Made by a program: the position numbers and the translations under genes. From Phellopilus nigrolimitatus (Eukaryota; Basidiomycota; Agaricomycetes; Hymenochaetales; Hymenochaetaceae), in assembly GCA_021029095.1 (NCBI GenBank), contig JAJOHG010000009.1:310001-374000 (forward strand): DNA of 64,000 nt. The letters are read 5' to 3'. The stretch's first letter is position 1; each line of letters opens with the position of its first letter. Positions 1 through 11,509 of the stretch are shown here, piece by piece. The notes beneath the pieces were generated by a model. It had not been told where the DNA came from and ran no database searches. It saw only the letters and a program-made list of their open reading frames with translations.

Positions 1-2056
1 GCGTTGTCTGTTCCCCAGGACAACACCATCGGCCCGCTAAGTGATCCCCCAGCCAGATTGAGGAAGCATGCCGCGTATCTTGGTTATTAATCAAGAAAAA
101 ATCAGTGCCAATATACTCACAAACATAGAAACAATGCGGCCAGGTCGGGACGACTGGAACACTGACCGTGCATGGGAGTTTCCAGTGCCAACGAAGACAG
201 CGTATCCAATGACCATAAGGAGTACAGACAGGATGATGGGTGTTGCGCGTTGTTTCATCCGGAAGCTGAGATATGCATTCAATAGTGCCCAAATTGCTCC
301 CACGGCATATGGAGGGACCGTGCGAAGCTGCGACTCTATCGTCGCTAAAAGATCATGTCTAACGTTCCGGATCATTTCAAAGCGTAGAAGAATCTGCTTA
401 CTGAAGTGTCCCACTATGAAAAAAATGGCAGGATAGAGAACTTGACCTTGTGCAGTGAAATGTAAATATTATGCTCACGGGTAGCAATAACCGTCGGCAT
501 GAAAAGACTCAGGCCTTGGAATGAGATGTTGATCATCAAATAGCAGATCGAGCAAAGACAGGTCTACGATAGTAAAAATCGTACGTTCAGCATTTGAGCT
601 TCACGTTATAGAAGAAATCCACATACGTTAAAATTAAACGCTCGCCAGACAAGCTTGAGCGTCGTACGCTCCTTTCTGCCGTGAGTTGCGACCGCCTGAT
701 CTGCCGAGATACGCGCAATGGCAAGCTCGCGCTCCTTATCATTCAGCATCCGCGTTATCTGTGGATCTGCGGGGATGATAAAGAAGCAAGAAAGGCCAAT
801 GCCTGTCGTGATTATGCCTGGACAAAGATGTGGCGAGTAGTTAAAGTATATGAATGCTGCGTCGTGCTCGAAGTGTTGTGGTACCTTCAATTAAAAATAT
901 CTTCCGCCATGATTTGACAATGCCGATGTCGCTAACAGACAGGAGCCCGGATGCTAGTAGGCCACCGACTAAAAAATTGCGGAATACGTTGGTTAGTTTT
1001 CTGGTTTAACGGATGGTTTGGAAAAGTGATGTATGAAAACTCACATGCGCCTGCAAGCGGCGGGGACAATCCAAAGAAGACGCCAATGCGCATGACGAGC
1101 TCTGTGCGTCTGTAATACTTGATGACAGAAATAAGTAGATAACGTGGAACGACTCAGTCACAGCCGAGAATCTTGACATACCCGTGATAAGACATAGGTC
1201 AAACCGCTCTAAAACAATGATAAAAACACATAGTCAGAGAAGCTCGTAACGTTTTCTGAGAGAGAAAATATAGACCTGCGACTCACTAGTGTACCGCCTT
1301 CCGCCATCCCTAGGAGCACACGCGTAACGATAAGACCCGCGTAGCTCTTGACAAATGCCGTCCCTATCGACACAACGCCAAAGCATGTTATCATCAGCGC
1401 AAGCCACTTTGAGCCAAAGTGCTTCAACGCTAGGTTCGAAGGGATCTCAACGGATATATACTGGAAGATAATGATTTTATGCTTGCTGGAAGAAGAGAGA
1501 AAGACTACGCACGAAGATGTAGAAAATGGTAAGCGCGATGTTGTAGTCGAAACCAACCATTCCGAGATCGCGTTCGATGCCTGCATGTAGCGTGAATTTA
1601 AATTACACCGTATTCAGAAAAATAACCGTTCACCAGCAATTTTTGCGTTTCCTGATGAAAAACATATTGAAGGAACCCTCGGTGTAGAACGTGAAACAAT
1701 TGTGAAGAGAAATTCATACCTATAGCAGTCCTGCAGCAAAGGATCAGAAATAATACGCGAAGCTAAGCAACGAACTTGCCTATCAATGAAATTTGTTGCA
1801 TCTAAAGAAACGTAAGGAAATGAGAACCCAAAACTCAACGACGCACTTAAGACTCAAACTTACAGATGACGATGAACAATGGGAGTAGTATCCAGTCCAG
1901 TTTTCGTACCAAAGCTCGCTCAGCGAACGGATCAATCTGATTGTCCTCTCTCTGGCTGTCTTGATGTGCGAGCGCTGCGAGGATATGGTCTTCGTCCTTT
2001 TCTACCTCGAGTGATCTCGAGCTAGGGGGATGCGAGTTGAGCTTGCTCACGTCCAT
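1..2056 (-). CDS. MFS permease, Dal5/allantoate-permease type (3' end outside window)
   Basis: Plasma-membrane proton-coupled permease of the anion:cation symporter (Dal5-like) subfamily; substrate not predictable, members carry allantoate, nicotinate, pantothenate and similar anions. The start at 2056 (GCGCCATGG context) gives MDVSKLNSH..., then ERALVRKLDW before TM1, ATNFIDRTAIGNAKIAG, VEIPSNLALKHFGSKW, LLGMAEGGTL-SGLTYVLSR-YYRRTELVMR, a central loop with PADPQITRMLNDKE, and LRTVPPYAVGAIWALL. The last visible exon reads SGPMVLSWGTDNA, so the C-terminal TMs lie beyond base 1. Exons (minus): 2056-1864, 1801-1780, 1730-1720, 1651-1634, 1580-1513, 1460-1287, 1208-1182, 1117-1045, 968-885, 817-627, 563-479, 413-402, 344-167, 78-1. 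Frame closes at every junction. Five exons are only 11-27 nt, and the intron after 1780 has a GC donor. No frameshift or stop is needed, so the gene looks functional. Confidence 0.85.
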
Positions 2057-3147
2057 GGCGCGTTGTCCAGTTCTCGATCCACGAGAAAACGTCTTGTCGT
2101 CTGTTCTGATGGGCGCATTAGTGCCTATATACAGGCTGGGTTCTCTAGAGCACACGACGCACAAAGATGTGCCTAAAGAAGTGGCGCCCCGGTGTTCTTC
2201 GCCTTTGTGAGAGATTGACACCCGATGACACCCGAACGAGGACTGGGAAGGTTCAAGCGGACGGTATGTAATGCGCAGGTTCCTTAGAGCCTTTTTGGTA
2301 CGAATCTCCATTGCCCGAGTCGGCGATCTCATAATGATGAACATGTGTTCTTCGTGAGGTGTGGTTCTTGCCGCTCATAGGAGAACTAGCTGTAATATGG
2401 GATAAGAGAAGAACCAATAAATTCAGAATCTTACTTTCAATCTCCACTGAAATTGTCTAATAAACTCTTTCAAGTTGACCCAACTCTATCTTCATCAAAT
2501 GCGAGTAGCTAGTGGCAAGGTCTGCGGGCCGTTGAAATTATCGCGAATCTCTGCAATGAGTATCAACATATGAGCATACCAATTTCTTCTTTGTACGTCA
2601 AGATCTCATTGCTGAGCTGTTCATAATTGACTGATCACAATCTGAGTAAGTATGCAAAAGAGCGCTCACTACTCAGCGTGTAGGCGCGATTTCTCGGTAA
2701 CTCGTCGGCTCGACGCTCAGCTACGTAACACGAAAGTCCAAGGAGAGGCACCACCGCGTCGACAATCTAACAGGTTTACTTGAGCATACGCAGACAATGC
2801 AACCGTCGGAAAGATAGAGCTGGGTTCTGCTTCAGTGCTTGTTTGAATGTTTCTCGGAGAAAACTTGAGACTGATCACGTGCTCGACACGTTTCGCGGAC
2901 CGTTCAGCTAATTTTGAATCGTCCTCGTACGTTCATCACTGCCAAAACAACTCATAGAGTCACGGAGGCCAGCAGAATGCGGTCGGTCATGTGGGACGTG
3001 TACCGCACGGTGCGCTCGACGAGAAGAACAACAGAACTATTGCGCTGGACACTGACGGAGATATGACACTGGCTTGAAAAGGCGGCCTTGCTCGCCGCAT
3101 CTTAGCAGTCTTTCTGGCTTTCAGAGAGATCCAAGCTCGAGTCGAAG
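2057..3147. promoter_or_regulatory. Intergenic region, divergent promoters of MFS and GH3 genes
   Basis: About 1.1 kb between two genes transcribed away from each other, so it should hold both promoters. No ORF with protein-family features and no clear TATA box close to either start was recognised. Confidence 0.4.
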
Positions 3148-6100
3148 ATGTGTTTTTACAGGCTTTTGAGTCGTCTTCCGTTGATCTCTCTCCTCTGTTT
3201 GTCTGCTTCTGTATCTGCTCTTCCGGAACCGGGGTCACTTGAGGCCAGGAATCTCCCTTTCCACCTGCACGCCCGCGCATCGAACAAGAATGGATCTACG
3301 CCTGTCTACAAGGATGCTACTGCAGGCATTGAGAATCGCTTGGACGACCTGTTGCCAAGGATGACGATCGACGAGAAGGTCGCACAAATGTGAGTCTCGC
3401 CCGTATCTCGACTTCTTGATTCCTCACTGACCTCCAATTTCTCCGTCGCCTCCAAGAATCCAAGGCGATATGGATGGATGGATGAACCTCTCAGATCCGC
3501 TCGACAACACACTAACGTACAATGCGTCGGGGCTTGTGGACATGATGGCGACGAAGAGCGGCAGCATCTGGGGTGGGTACCTCATGCCTTGGGACAAGTT
3601 CGTCTTCGCCGTCGAAGTCGGCCAGCGGTACCTCATGGAGAACACGACGCTCGGTATCCCTGCGCTCATCCAGAGCGAAGGTATGTCTGTTTTTGTAGTT
3701 TCTAGTATAAGGGAGCGTATCCGTGTTGAGCTCTTTGGTTTCTCCCTAGGGCTACACGGTTTCACGAATAACGGGACGACGTTTCCGTCACCCCTGGGAC
3801 TCGCGGCGTCGTTCAATCCAGACCTCCTATCCGAGGTGTCATCTGCCATCTCTGACGAAGCCGAGGGCCTCGGCGTCTCGCAGATCTTCGCGCCCGTGCT
3901 CGACATGAGCCGCGAGCTACGCTGGGGACGTGTCGAGGAGAACTTCGGAGAGGATCCGTTCTTGTGAGCCAAACCTTTTCTCGACGTTACGAGTTCCACC
4001 GTTTGAATCCGTTCATCGTGTAGGACCGGCGTTATGGGCACGGCTTATGTCACCGGATTGCAGTCTGGACGCAGGAGGAACACGAGTGACACAGCGATCG
4101 CGCGTATGGCTGCAACCTGCAAGCATTTCGCGGCGTTCGGGAGTCCCCAAGGCGGCCTGTGAGTTATCTCATTCGCATTTGCTATTGAGCATACGGATCT
4201 GACGACTTTGTGCAGGAACTTGGCGCCGGTGGAAGGCGGCGAGCGTGTGTTACGCACGATCTACCTACCGCCGTTCCAGAAAGCATGCGTCGAGGCAGGC
4301 GCGCTTAGCATCATGACAGCATACTCCAGCCTGGACGGCGTGCCTGCTGTATCTAATTCGCGTAAGTCTTCTCTTATCCCTTCTTCAAGTGAGATAAGTC
4401 AGCTGAAGAATCAGCCGTTGAATCCGCCCTTCAGATCTCTTAAAGGACATCGTAAGCTTCCATCTGTGATCATGTAGTTGGTATTTTTTTCTCATGCTGC
4501 TCTCAAATGTATAGCTACGCGACGAACTGCAGTACCCTTATTGGGTGACGGACGACTCGGGCTCAGTCGATTTGCTTATCACGTTGCACGGCACGTGCGA
4601 TACGCGCGAGTGCGCCGCGCGAGACGCACTCGTGAACGGAGTCCAGGGTGAGATGGGTGGTGGCTCATACACATATTTGACGTTACCCGGTGCATATTCA
4701 TATTTTCCCCTTTTCGTTCTCTTCTATCTATGATACTGACTCGGTTTCATTCTAGATCAGGTCCAGGCGGGCACGGTCAACGAATCCGACATCGATGCTG
4801 TCGTCAAGACAATGCTGCGCACGAAGTTCGCGCTCGGGTTATTTGAAAGTACGTATGCTCTCAGCCAATCTCTCGTCGTCTTACTTGCGCTTACTTCCTT
4901 GCTCTTTCCACTTCGGTTCCCTCCGCAGACCCGTATCCGTACGCAGACTACAATGCGACTCTGCGCACGGCAGCAACGCGCAGCATCCTGCACCAAATGG
5001 AGCAGGAGACAATCGTTTTACTCGAGAACCGCGACAGTACACTTCCCTTGAGCACGAGCGACGCCTCGAAGGTCGCGATTATCGGCCCTCAGAGTGACCG
5101 TGTTTCTGTGGGTCATCTTATGCTCACGCTCTTCCATTACGTTGTTTACATCTTATATCCTTCTTCTATTCTCGCAGTTCGGAGACTACGTCTTCTTCAA
5201 CGCGTCCAACAACGGCATCTCTCCCCTCGCCGGCATCACGTCGTTCCTTGCAAACAGATCCTCGCCTGTCTCCCTGTCGTTTTCCGAAGGCTGCAAGCTC
5301 TGGTCGACCGACACCTCTGGCATCGCAGACGCCGTCGCGACCGCCACGGCCGCGGATGCCGCCATCATTTTTGTCGGTACGTGGTCGCTCGACCAGACGC
5401 TGCTGTGGACGCCTGGCACGAACGCGACGACGGGCGAGCACGTTGACCTGAGCGACCTGCGCCTTGTCGGCGCGCAGCGTGCGCTCGTGCAGCAGGTCGT
5501 GAGTGCGATGAATGTGCTGGGAAAGAAGAGCATCGTTGTTTTCGTGAGCGGGAAACCCGTTGCGGAGCCGTGGATCGCTGAACACGCTGGCGCGATTGTC
5601 CAGCAGTTCTACCCCGGAGAGCTAGTGAGTTGGCTCGCGCTGGTATTGCAATATGAGCTTGCTGAATGGATGGTCTCTTATAAGGGTGGTCTGGCCATCG
5701 CAGAGGTCCTTTTCGGCGATGTGAACCCGTCTGGTAACGATTTCCAATCAGTCTTTTCATCATATACGATACTCATTGTTTAAATCAAGGCAAACTCCCG
5801 GTCTCCTTCCCGCGCTCGACAGGCACCACGCCGTCGTTCTATAACTATCTCAAAGGCGCACGACCGCTCGACCCAGGTATGATTTATGAAAATGGGACGC
5901 TGCTATTTGGACATCAGGTACGGACTTTATCGCACCCTGATGGTCACTACTTGATCTCGCTTTTCTCGCGGCTAGTACGTTCTCGATTCTCCTGTGCCTC
6001 TCTGGAGCTTCGGACATGGCCTAAGCTACACAAACTTCGCCTAGTGAGCCAGAGTCTTTCGATTTCAAGTCATTCTTAATCATGAAGCCCATCATCCGCC

Positions 6101-6523
6101 CTAGCTCCAACTTGAGCTTGTCGTCCTCCACAGTCAGCACTTCGGACGGCTTCAACGTGACCGTCACTGTACAAAACACAGGGTCCATGGACGGGAAGGA
6201 GGTCGTGCAGGTGTACCTCACGGATGTCGTCTCATCCATCGTGACCCCGAACCAGTTCCTTGCCGGTTTCACGAAAGTCTACATTCCGTGCGTTTTTCGC
6301 TGATTCAAAATGGGCTGTTGGCGATCCTACTCACCACTCCAACCCATTGGAATCTGCATACCATAGGGCGGGAAGCTCGGAAGACGTCTCGATTCCCATC
6401 GCGTCTGATCAGCTCGGCGTCTGGACACTGCAAAACGGACTCATCGTCGAGCCTGGACAGTTCAACGTGCGCGTCGGGACCAGCGACGCAACGTATGCGA
6501 GCACGACGCTCACGGTACAGTGA
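3148..6523 (+). CDS. Secreted GH3 beta-glucosidase
   Basis: Glycoside hydrolase family 3 enzyme, expected to release glucose (or xylose) from beta-linked oligosaccharides outside the cell. The model has 15 exons: 3148-3389, 3457-3680, 3750-3963, 4024-4158, 4217-4361, 4435-4451, 4515-4689, 4756-4848, 4929-5107, 5178-5624, 5695-5733, 5790-5917, 5976-6043, 6115-6287, 6367-6523; 2436 nt, 811 residues, frame closed throughout. N-terminal signal peptide (LLSRLPLISLLCLSASVSA). The (alpha/beta)8 domain has LRWGRVEENFGEDPFLTG, CKHFAAFG and the nucleophile region YPYWVTDDSGSVDLL, where the second Asp lines up with the catalytic Asp of fungal WVTSDAGS-type enzymes. Then the alpha/beta sandwich (ETIVLLENRDSTLPL) and a C-terminal fibronectin-III-like domain (VTVQNTGSMDGKEVVQVYL). 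Several N-x-S/T sites fit secretion. Exon 6 is a 17-nt microexon. Substrate is inferred only. Confidence 0.92.
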
Positions 6524-7160
6524 CCTCCAGTCAAGGAGTTGAGGAAACGGAACCCCGCGAGAATTGAAAAACCCGGCGATGATAGACTAATCATTGGACG
6601 TGTTTTGCCTCCTAAAAGCACGTCAACCGATTTGGCTATCTAGAGTGTATTTACTACGCACATTCAGGAGCAATCAGCATTACCTTTTCGGCCTTGCTCC
6701 TGCTGATCGCACATGTCAGACAGGCTCAATATGAATGTGGATACGTCACTTTGCTTAACGAAATGTCCGTATCCCAAAACGGCAAGCCCATATCATCTTT
6801 GCACTTTCGTCTCTTTGCTTCGCCTTCTCCGCAATCTCCAAATGAATATTCTACGCTTGAGACACCCTGCTCTGCCGCCACATTTACCAATACGGTTGAA
6901 TAGTCAATGGGAGAAAACTCAAACTTTCACCAGGAAGGATGTACGTGATGAATTATGTCTACTCTGTGTCGGGCCGTCATATATCTAACACCGCGTAAAT
7001 ATTGTGTTTAGTACAGTATGCTTCACTCTGCAGTGTAGCTCTTTGCTGCAATGCAAATTAAAGCTTTGCTGCCATCTATCATGGCGAGCTAAAATATTGG
7101 TGTATTCAGTGAGCAGGAGCAATATTTTATGCTCTGAAGTTATTCCTCCTCTTACTTTTG
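6524..7160 (+). promoter_or_regulatory. Upstream region of F-box gene A, conserved with the other F-box copies
   Basis: From about 6640 the sequence resembles the 5' regions of F-box copies B, C and D (shared CTCGCTGATCGCA-like stretch, 'cacttt gctt', 'catatcatctttgcac ttt cgtctctt'). The TATAAAAG of copies B and C is degraded here (gtgtatttacta near 6647). A GTGAGC near 7111 and a GCTCGCAG just after the chosen ATG could form a 5'-leader intron that would remove that ATG, so the start is not beyond doubt. Confidence 0.45.
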
Positions 7161-8627
7161 ATGCTCGCAGGAGAATTCTCCGTTGAAGATGGTCGACCCG
7201 GTTCTCGACTGTTTGGGGCGCTCCCGCTAGAACTCTTGGCTGAAATATTCAAGTACTGCTTGCCTTCCGACTCTACATGTGTGAACACCTCCCATCATCT
7301 GCTCCCTCCTTTGACTTTGACATGGGTCTGTCGATACTGGCGAAACGCATGTCTATCCCTTCCAAGGCTGTGGACAGATATCATGCTCGGACACAACGGA
7401 CATGATCCAGAAGGGGATGCCCGCCTGTTAGATCTGTGGATATCACGCTCCGGCCGTTTCCCGATGTCCCTCAAGCTTAATTACGAGTTATGTGATGCAC
7501 AAAAGGACGTTTATATTGATGGCATACGTGTCCTCATTGACAAAGCACTGACATGTATTCATCGCTGGCGGAGATTTGAGATCCATGCTCTTAACGCCTC
7601 TGTGTTGGAGCCGGTGTTCATCAAACTGGCAAGCGGTGCGCCACGGCTCGAATGCTTAGGCCTCTCAACGCAATCTCCGTCTTTCTTCAGTAACCCACAC
7701 CTGCTAAACCTTTCATCATGTTCATCCCTTCAGACTGTGCGTATTCTCCTTCCGCAAATATGCCCGACGTACCCAGCACCTGTAATGGAGAATTTGACGA
7801 ATCTCGAATTACGATTCTGTATGTCCATCGAGGACTGCCTCCAGTGGGTGGATATATGTCCTTCACTTGAGAGCTTGTCCGCGCGCCTCTTTTGCAACAG
7901 GTCTGAATTTCTCGGGCAGGAGCTCGGATGGATATGGTCAAATTCTGGTCAAGGAAGAATGCGCCATCTCAGGCGGTTGACTCATCTCGAGCTTCACGGC
8001 TTTTCAATTGAATCCGACTTAGGTCCGCTAATCGACGTACTGGATGTCCCGGCGCTCAAGACTCTACAAGTCATCATGTACGACATGGTAGAAGTCGAAT
8101 CGCGCTGGACGCACATTCTGGACTGTGTTCGGCGCTCGGACCCTCCACTCGAGACGCTCAAGATCTCGGGCACGCCGATGTTGGCAGAAGATATATTGGA
8201 ATGCCTTCAATTGCTTCCCGGTCTGACCAAGCTTTCCCTTAGCAGCGTTCATGATGCGGATATTCTGATTCAAGCTCTATCTGTCCCGAAGCATGATCTA
8301 CGCGGAGAAGAAAGAAGTGTGCTGTCGGGGGCGATACCTGAACGGTTGCTCTGCCCATCTCTGAAAGTATTCGACCTTGCAAGCTTGCCATGGTCACTAG
8401 AGCTGTTGGCGTCTATGGTCGCTTCTCGGTGTCTTCGCGCCCATGTCACTGAGTTGACTGACCGACATGCCAACTTGGAGGAGTTGCATGTAGATGAAAC
8501 AACTGTTGCTACTGTGATAGAACACCGCACTATCTGCGAATGTCTGGATCAAGGTCTAAAGATTGAAAAATCGGAGCCCGACATGTTGTTGTCCGTTTTT
8601 TCGAGCCCTAGGGTAGTATTTGTGTAA
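7161..8627 (+). CDS. F-box/LRR-like protein, copy A
   Basis: Single-exon gene, 488 residues. The N-terminal F-box-like motif LPLELLAEIFKYCLPSDS is followed by LTLTWVCRYWRNACLSLPRLW, the usual agaricomycete F-box extension. The rest is a series of irregular leucine-rich segments (LECLGLS, LTNLELRF, LTHLELHG, LETLKISGTPML, LTKLSLSS). By family knowledge the F-box binds Skp1 in an SCF ubiquitin ligase and the LRR part selects a target; the target is unknown. The ATG at 7161 (MLAGEFSVED) is chosen because the next upstream ATG frame has a stop and all four copies share this start. It lies outside the inverted arms and is the most diverged copy; its 3' half matches copy C almost exactly over about 130 bp. 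Confidence 0.82.
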   Translation: MLAGEFSVEDGRPGSRLFGALPLELLAEIFKYCLPSDSTCVNTSHHLLPPLTLTWVCRYWRNACLSLPRLWTDIMLGHNGHDPEGDARLLDLWISRSGRFPMSLKLNYELCDAQKDVYIDGIRVLIDKALTCIHRWRRFEIHALNASVLEPVFIKLASGAPRLECLGLSTQSPSFFSNPHLLNLSSCSSLQTVRILLPQICPTYPAPVMENLTNLELRFCMSIEDCLQWVDICPSLESLSARLFCNRSEFLGQELGWIWSNSGQGRMRHLRRLTHLELHGFSIESDLGPLIDVLDVPALKTLQVIMYDMVEVESRWTHILDCVRRSDPPLETLKISGTPMLAEDILECLQLLPGLTKLSLSSVHDADILIQALSVPKHDLRGEERSVLSGAIPERLLCPSLKVFDLASLPWSLELLASMVASRCLRAHVTELTDRHANLEELHVDETTVATVIEHRTICECLDQGLKIEKSEPDMLLSVFSSPRVVFV

Positions 8628-8917
8628 ACCTTTCGCAAGTCTTCGACAACGCCATATGTACATGTAACTTTGTAGCAACAATGATATTTCTGTTCTCCTG
8701 GCTCGCGGAATGAATTTCTTAGTGCAGTCCTTGTATCGTTGTACTTAGGCCCACTATGAATTGTGAAGTGACAGTCGAGTATGATCTCTTGCATAATACG
8801 TGCCACTTGTATTTGATTGGTTGGAGCCACGTGCCTGCTTGCGTCTTACTAGGTGCAGACCGACTAGTTGTCCTTTCAACTGTCGGCTTGATCAACATAT
8901 CAAAGTTCCTTATACAC
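8628..8917. other. 3' flank of F-box A
   Basis: Short non-coding stretch between the F-box A stop and the inverted-repeat element. It shows weak similarity to the 3' flank of copy C and no recognisable gene. Confidence 0.4.
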
Positions 8918-9746
8918 TAGGGTCATTCAAAGTTGGAACGGAACGACGTTCCACTCCAGTCGGCTGCCCAGAAAGGAAGGGATTACTTCAGCGCAGTGCA
9001 AGCGGCGTTACATCACTTACCTGCCTCCGCAACATTCAGACTCTTCAACAGCCCGGCCTCAAAAATCCCTCAGTGTAGTTCTGAGAAGTTCATGATACTA
9101 TTTTGAGATGTTATATGTGTATAATGACATCCTAAAATCAAACAAAATAGCTACATGCAATGAGGTCAAATCCAAATATGATGGTTGTTTCTCTTGCAAA
9201 TTGGTGTCTTGTCCCTTGCTCATTTTTTGATCACAGCAGAGACTATGCTGGATGGTAGTCATTTGCAAGTCTTCAGCTTAATTTTTGTCTAGAGAATTTT
9301 GTCTGAAGATTTGGCAGGGCTTTTCTTTTTGTTGTAAAACCTCAAGGCTATTTTTTGACTGGCCACTGTAAGCATAATGAAGGCAAAATCAGAGCAATGA
9401 TAGATTTATAGAGATTATTTAGGGTGGCTTAAGTATCTTTGAGAAAGATTTGTTATTCTCTGGAAAGGGAAAATCTATTCTGCAAAAGGAGGATACCTGA
9501 AATTGACAGACAAAACATTTCAAAAGGTCAGAAGCTCCCTAAATTTATGTAAAGATGCTCTAAATACCTTGCAGAATCATAACGAGCTCAGATGGATGCC
9601 GAAGAGAGTCAAAAAGCAGAATATATGCAGCATATATGCAGGTGTGACGGCCTGTGACTCAGGGATATAAGCTGAAGTAATTCTTACCTTTCTGGGCAGC
9701 CGACAGGAGTGGAACGTCGTTCCGTTCCAACTTTGAATGACCCTAC
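8918..9746. mobile_element. Non-autonomous DNA transposon (MITE) with about 73-bp terminal inverted repeats
   Basis: Both ends read inward as TAGGGTCATTCAAAGTTGG followed by AACGGAACGACGTTCC and GTCGGCTGCCCAGAAAGG, continuing with few mismatches through ATTACTTCAGC. The interior is AT-rich with no ORF, so it has no transposase. No target-site duplication is visible (left flank ttatacac, right flank ctggcacc), suggesting later rearrangement. Its right end is where homology of the left arm to the right arm stops, inside the last codons of the PEX7 pseudogene. The superfamily is not settled; the outermost bases could also be read as CACTAGGG/CAGTAGGG. Confidence 0.8.
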
Positions 9747-10654
9747 TGGCACCATCTTATCGGTAAGTTGATGCTGCCCCATTTGCAGCTTGCGAGTAAA
9801 CCCTCATCGTATAACGACCAACTACACCCAACAACGAATTCAGTGTGGGTGTCGTTGATGTTCGAGCGTGGGTTGCGCCCTGGAAGGGGGTTCATCGACC
9901 ACCTGCACGGTGTCTTGAGCAAGAAAGAAAGACTGAAAAAGAAGATAATACGCACACCCGGCACGTCATATCGTAGTTCGCGCTGGCGAGCACATCCGCT
10001 CTGTGCGGGCTCCACTGCACCCTTGCGCACGGCGTATTCGTCTCCGACAAGCTCCGTCTCACATACACCACCTACCAGTGGGCCCTCCGCACCCGCCCCA
10101 ACACCGCACGCACTTGTCCGTTCCCGCCGCGGCAAGTACCAGTGACCGGTATTTGTTCCAGTCGAGAGTGAGCAGCTCTGCGTGCCCGCGAAGGGGTACT
10201 GTGAGAGCCGGAGTCGATAATGGAGCTGTCAGGGAGGTCGGCGCGTTGAGTAGGGCGGGAGCGCGGAGGTCGAAGAGTCGAAGAGTGCCGTCGCTCGAGC
10301 AGGAAGCGAGTAAATCAGGATGATGAGGCGAGAAGAGAGCCTGGTATACGCAGCCCTGAGCTGCTTGAAGGGTGGTCAGCGAATGGCCGCGTTCGGGATT
10401 CCACTGTGGAAAATGGAGTTAGACTTGAAACGAAGATCCGGTTTTAAATTAAAGCCATGCATATCATACGGATTACAAGGATAACATGCGTCGAACTTGT
10501 ATCAAAAAAAATGACGTTCAAACCCAGAAGAATAGTTCATCATAAATCGAGTGCTTCTCTCACAAACGTCGACCAACTGACCGACCGAGCAAGGAAATAT
10601 GAAATGGCCGCTCACCACTTTTACTGTTCCATCCCAGGAGGACGAACAGAATAC

Positions 10655-11509
10655 TAGGGCTCCGCAACGTACCGTATACTGATACGTACGTATTTTTGCG
10701 AACGGTATACTGATACGTTCAGTATCAATACGGTCACGTATTTTGTGTTTTCGTGGGCACATACGGTACGGTACTGATACGGTACTGACCGTATACGGTG
10801 ATACGTCGTATACGGGTTATGTAAGCATAGAAGAAGTTTTGTTTTAGAAAATTTACAAGAGTTTGTTACTTTTTGCTTTTTGCCGACATCAAAATCATCC
10901 TTATTTATCGAGCATAGCAAACGGCAGGCAGTGGCAAAAGGAGGGGGGTTGATGGCAGTACCAATGTCCCAATTTTAACAGCTTCGTTTGGATCTGCTTT
11001 AAGACATCTGTATAATGCAAAAAAAAAATGAATGAAAAAAGTGGAAAAACGAGGGAGATAGTCGTGCTCGTCGTGTCGAACGACGAGCACGACTATCTCG
11101 GTGTCGCGCGCGGCACGGGAAGCCGGCGGCTCGCATTGATGGCGACGAAAAGCACCAGCGCGGGCAGTGCCGACGGTTCGCACGTGATGGCACGGCCGGC
11201 GGTGATGTCAAGAAGCCGGCATTTTAGACAACTGTAAGTCTAAGCATTTATTTGAAGTATTATTTAGATTATAATACCTAATAAGAGGTATGTACCGCAT
11301 GGTCCTACGCTTCTAGTTAGATAGTATGGGTATAGGGTCACGTATCACGTATTACGAACGTATACAGACGTATTATACGTTTTCAATACGTGTACGGTCA
11401 CGTATATACGGGACCGTATTTTAGACCCTCAGAGAGCATTACGATACTGGTACGTGACCGTACCGTACCATACCGTATTTCGTATATACGGGTACGTTGC
11501 GGAGCCCTA
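10655..11509. mobile_element. hAT-type MITE inside the PEX7 pseudogene
   Basis: 855 bp bounded by inverted repeats TAGGGCTCCGCAACGTACC / GGTACGTTGCGGAGCCCTA and an 8-bp target-site duplication CAGAATAC (10647-10654 and 11510-11517). An 8-bp duplication and a TAGGG terminus are hallmarks of the hAT superfamily. Both ends carry many short repeats around GTATACGGT, CACGTAT and ACCGTAC, as expected of hAT subterminal transposase sites. There is no transposase ORF. The intact PEX7 exon at 59963-60076 supplies the empty site. Confidence 0.9.
11055..11099. repeat. Perfect 20-bp hairpin inside the hAT MITE
   Basis: GAGATAGTCGTGCTCGTCGT and its exact reverse complement are separated by 5 bp (gtcga). 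It lies near the element's middle, so it is not part of the terminal repeats. On either strand it would fold into a long stem-loop. Confidence 0.85.

Noticed and set aside
1130..1290. Apparent frameshift in the MFS gene between AEGGTL and YYRRTEL
   Set aside because: Resolved by a 27-nt microexon (1208-1182) encoding SGLTYVLSR with proper splice sites.
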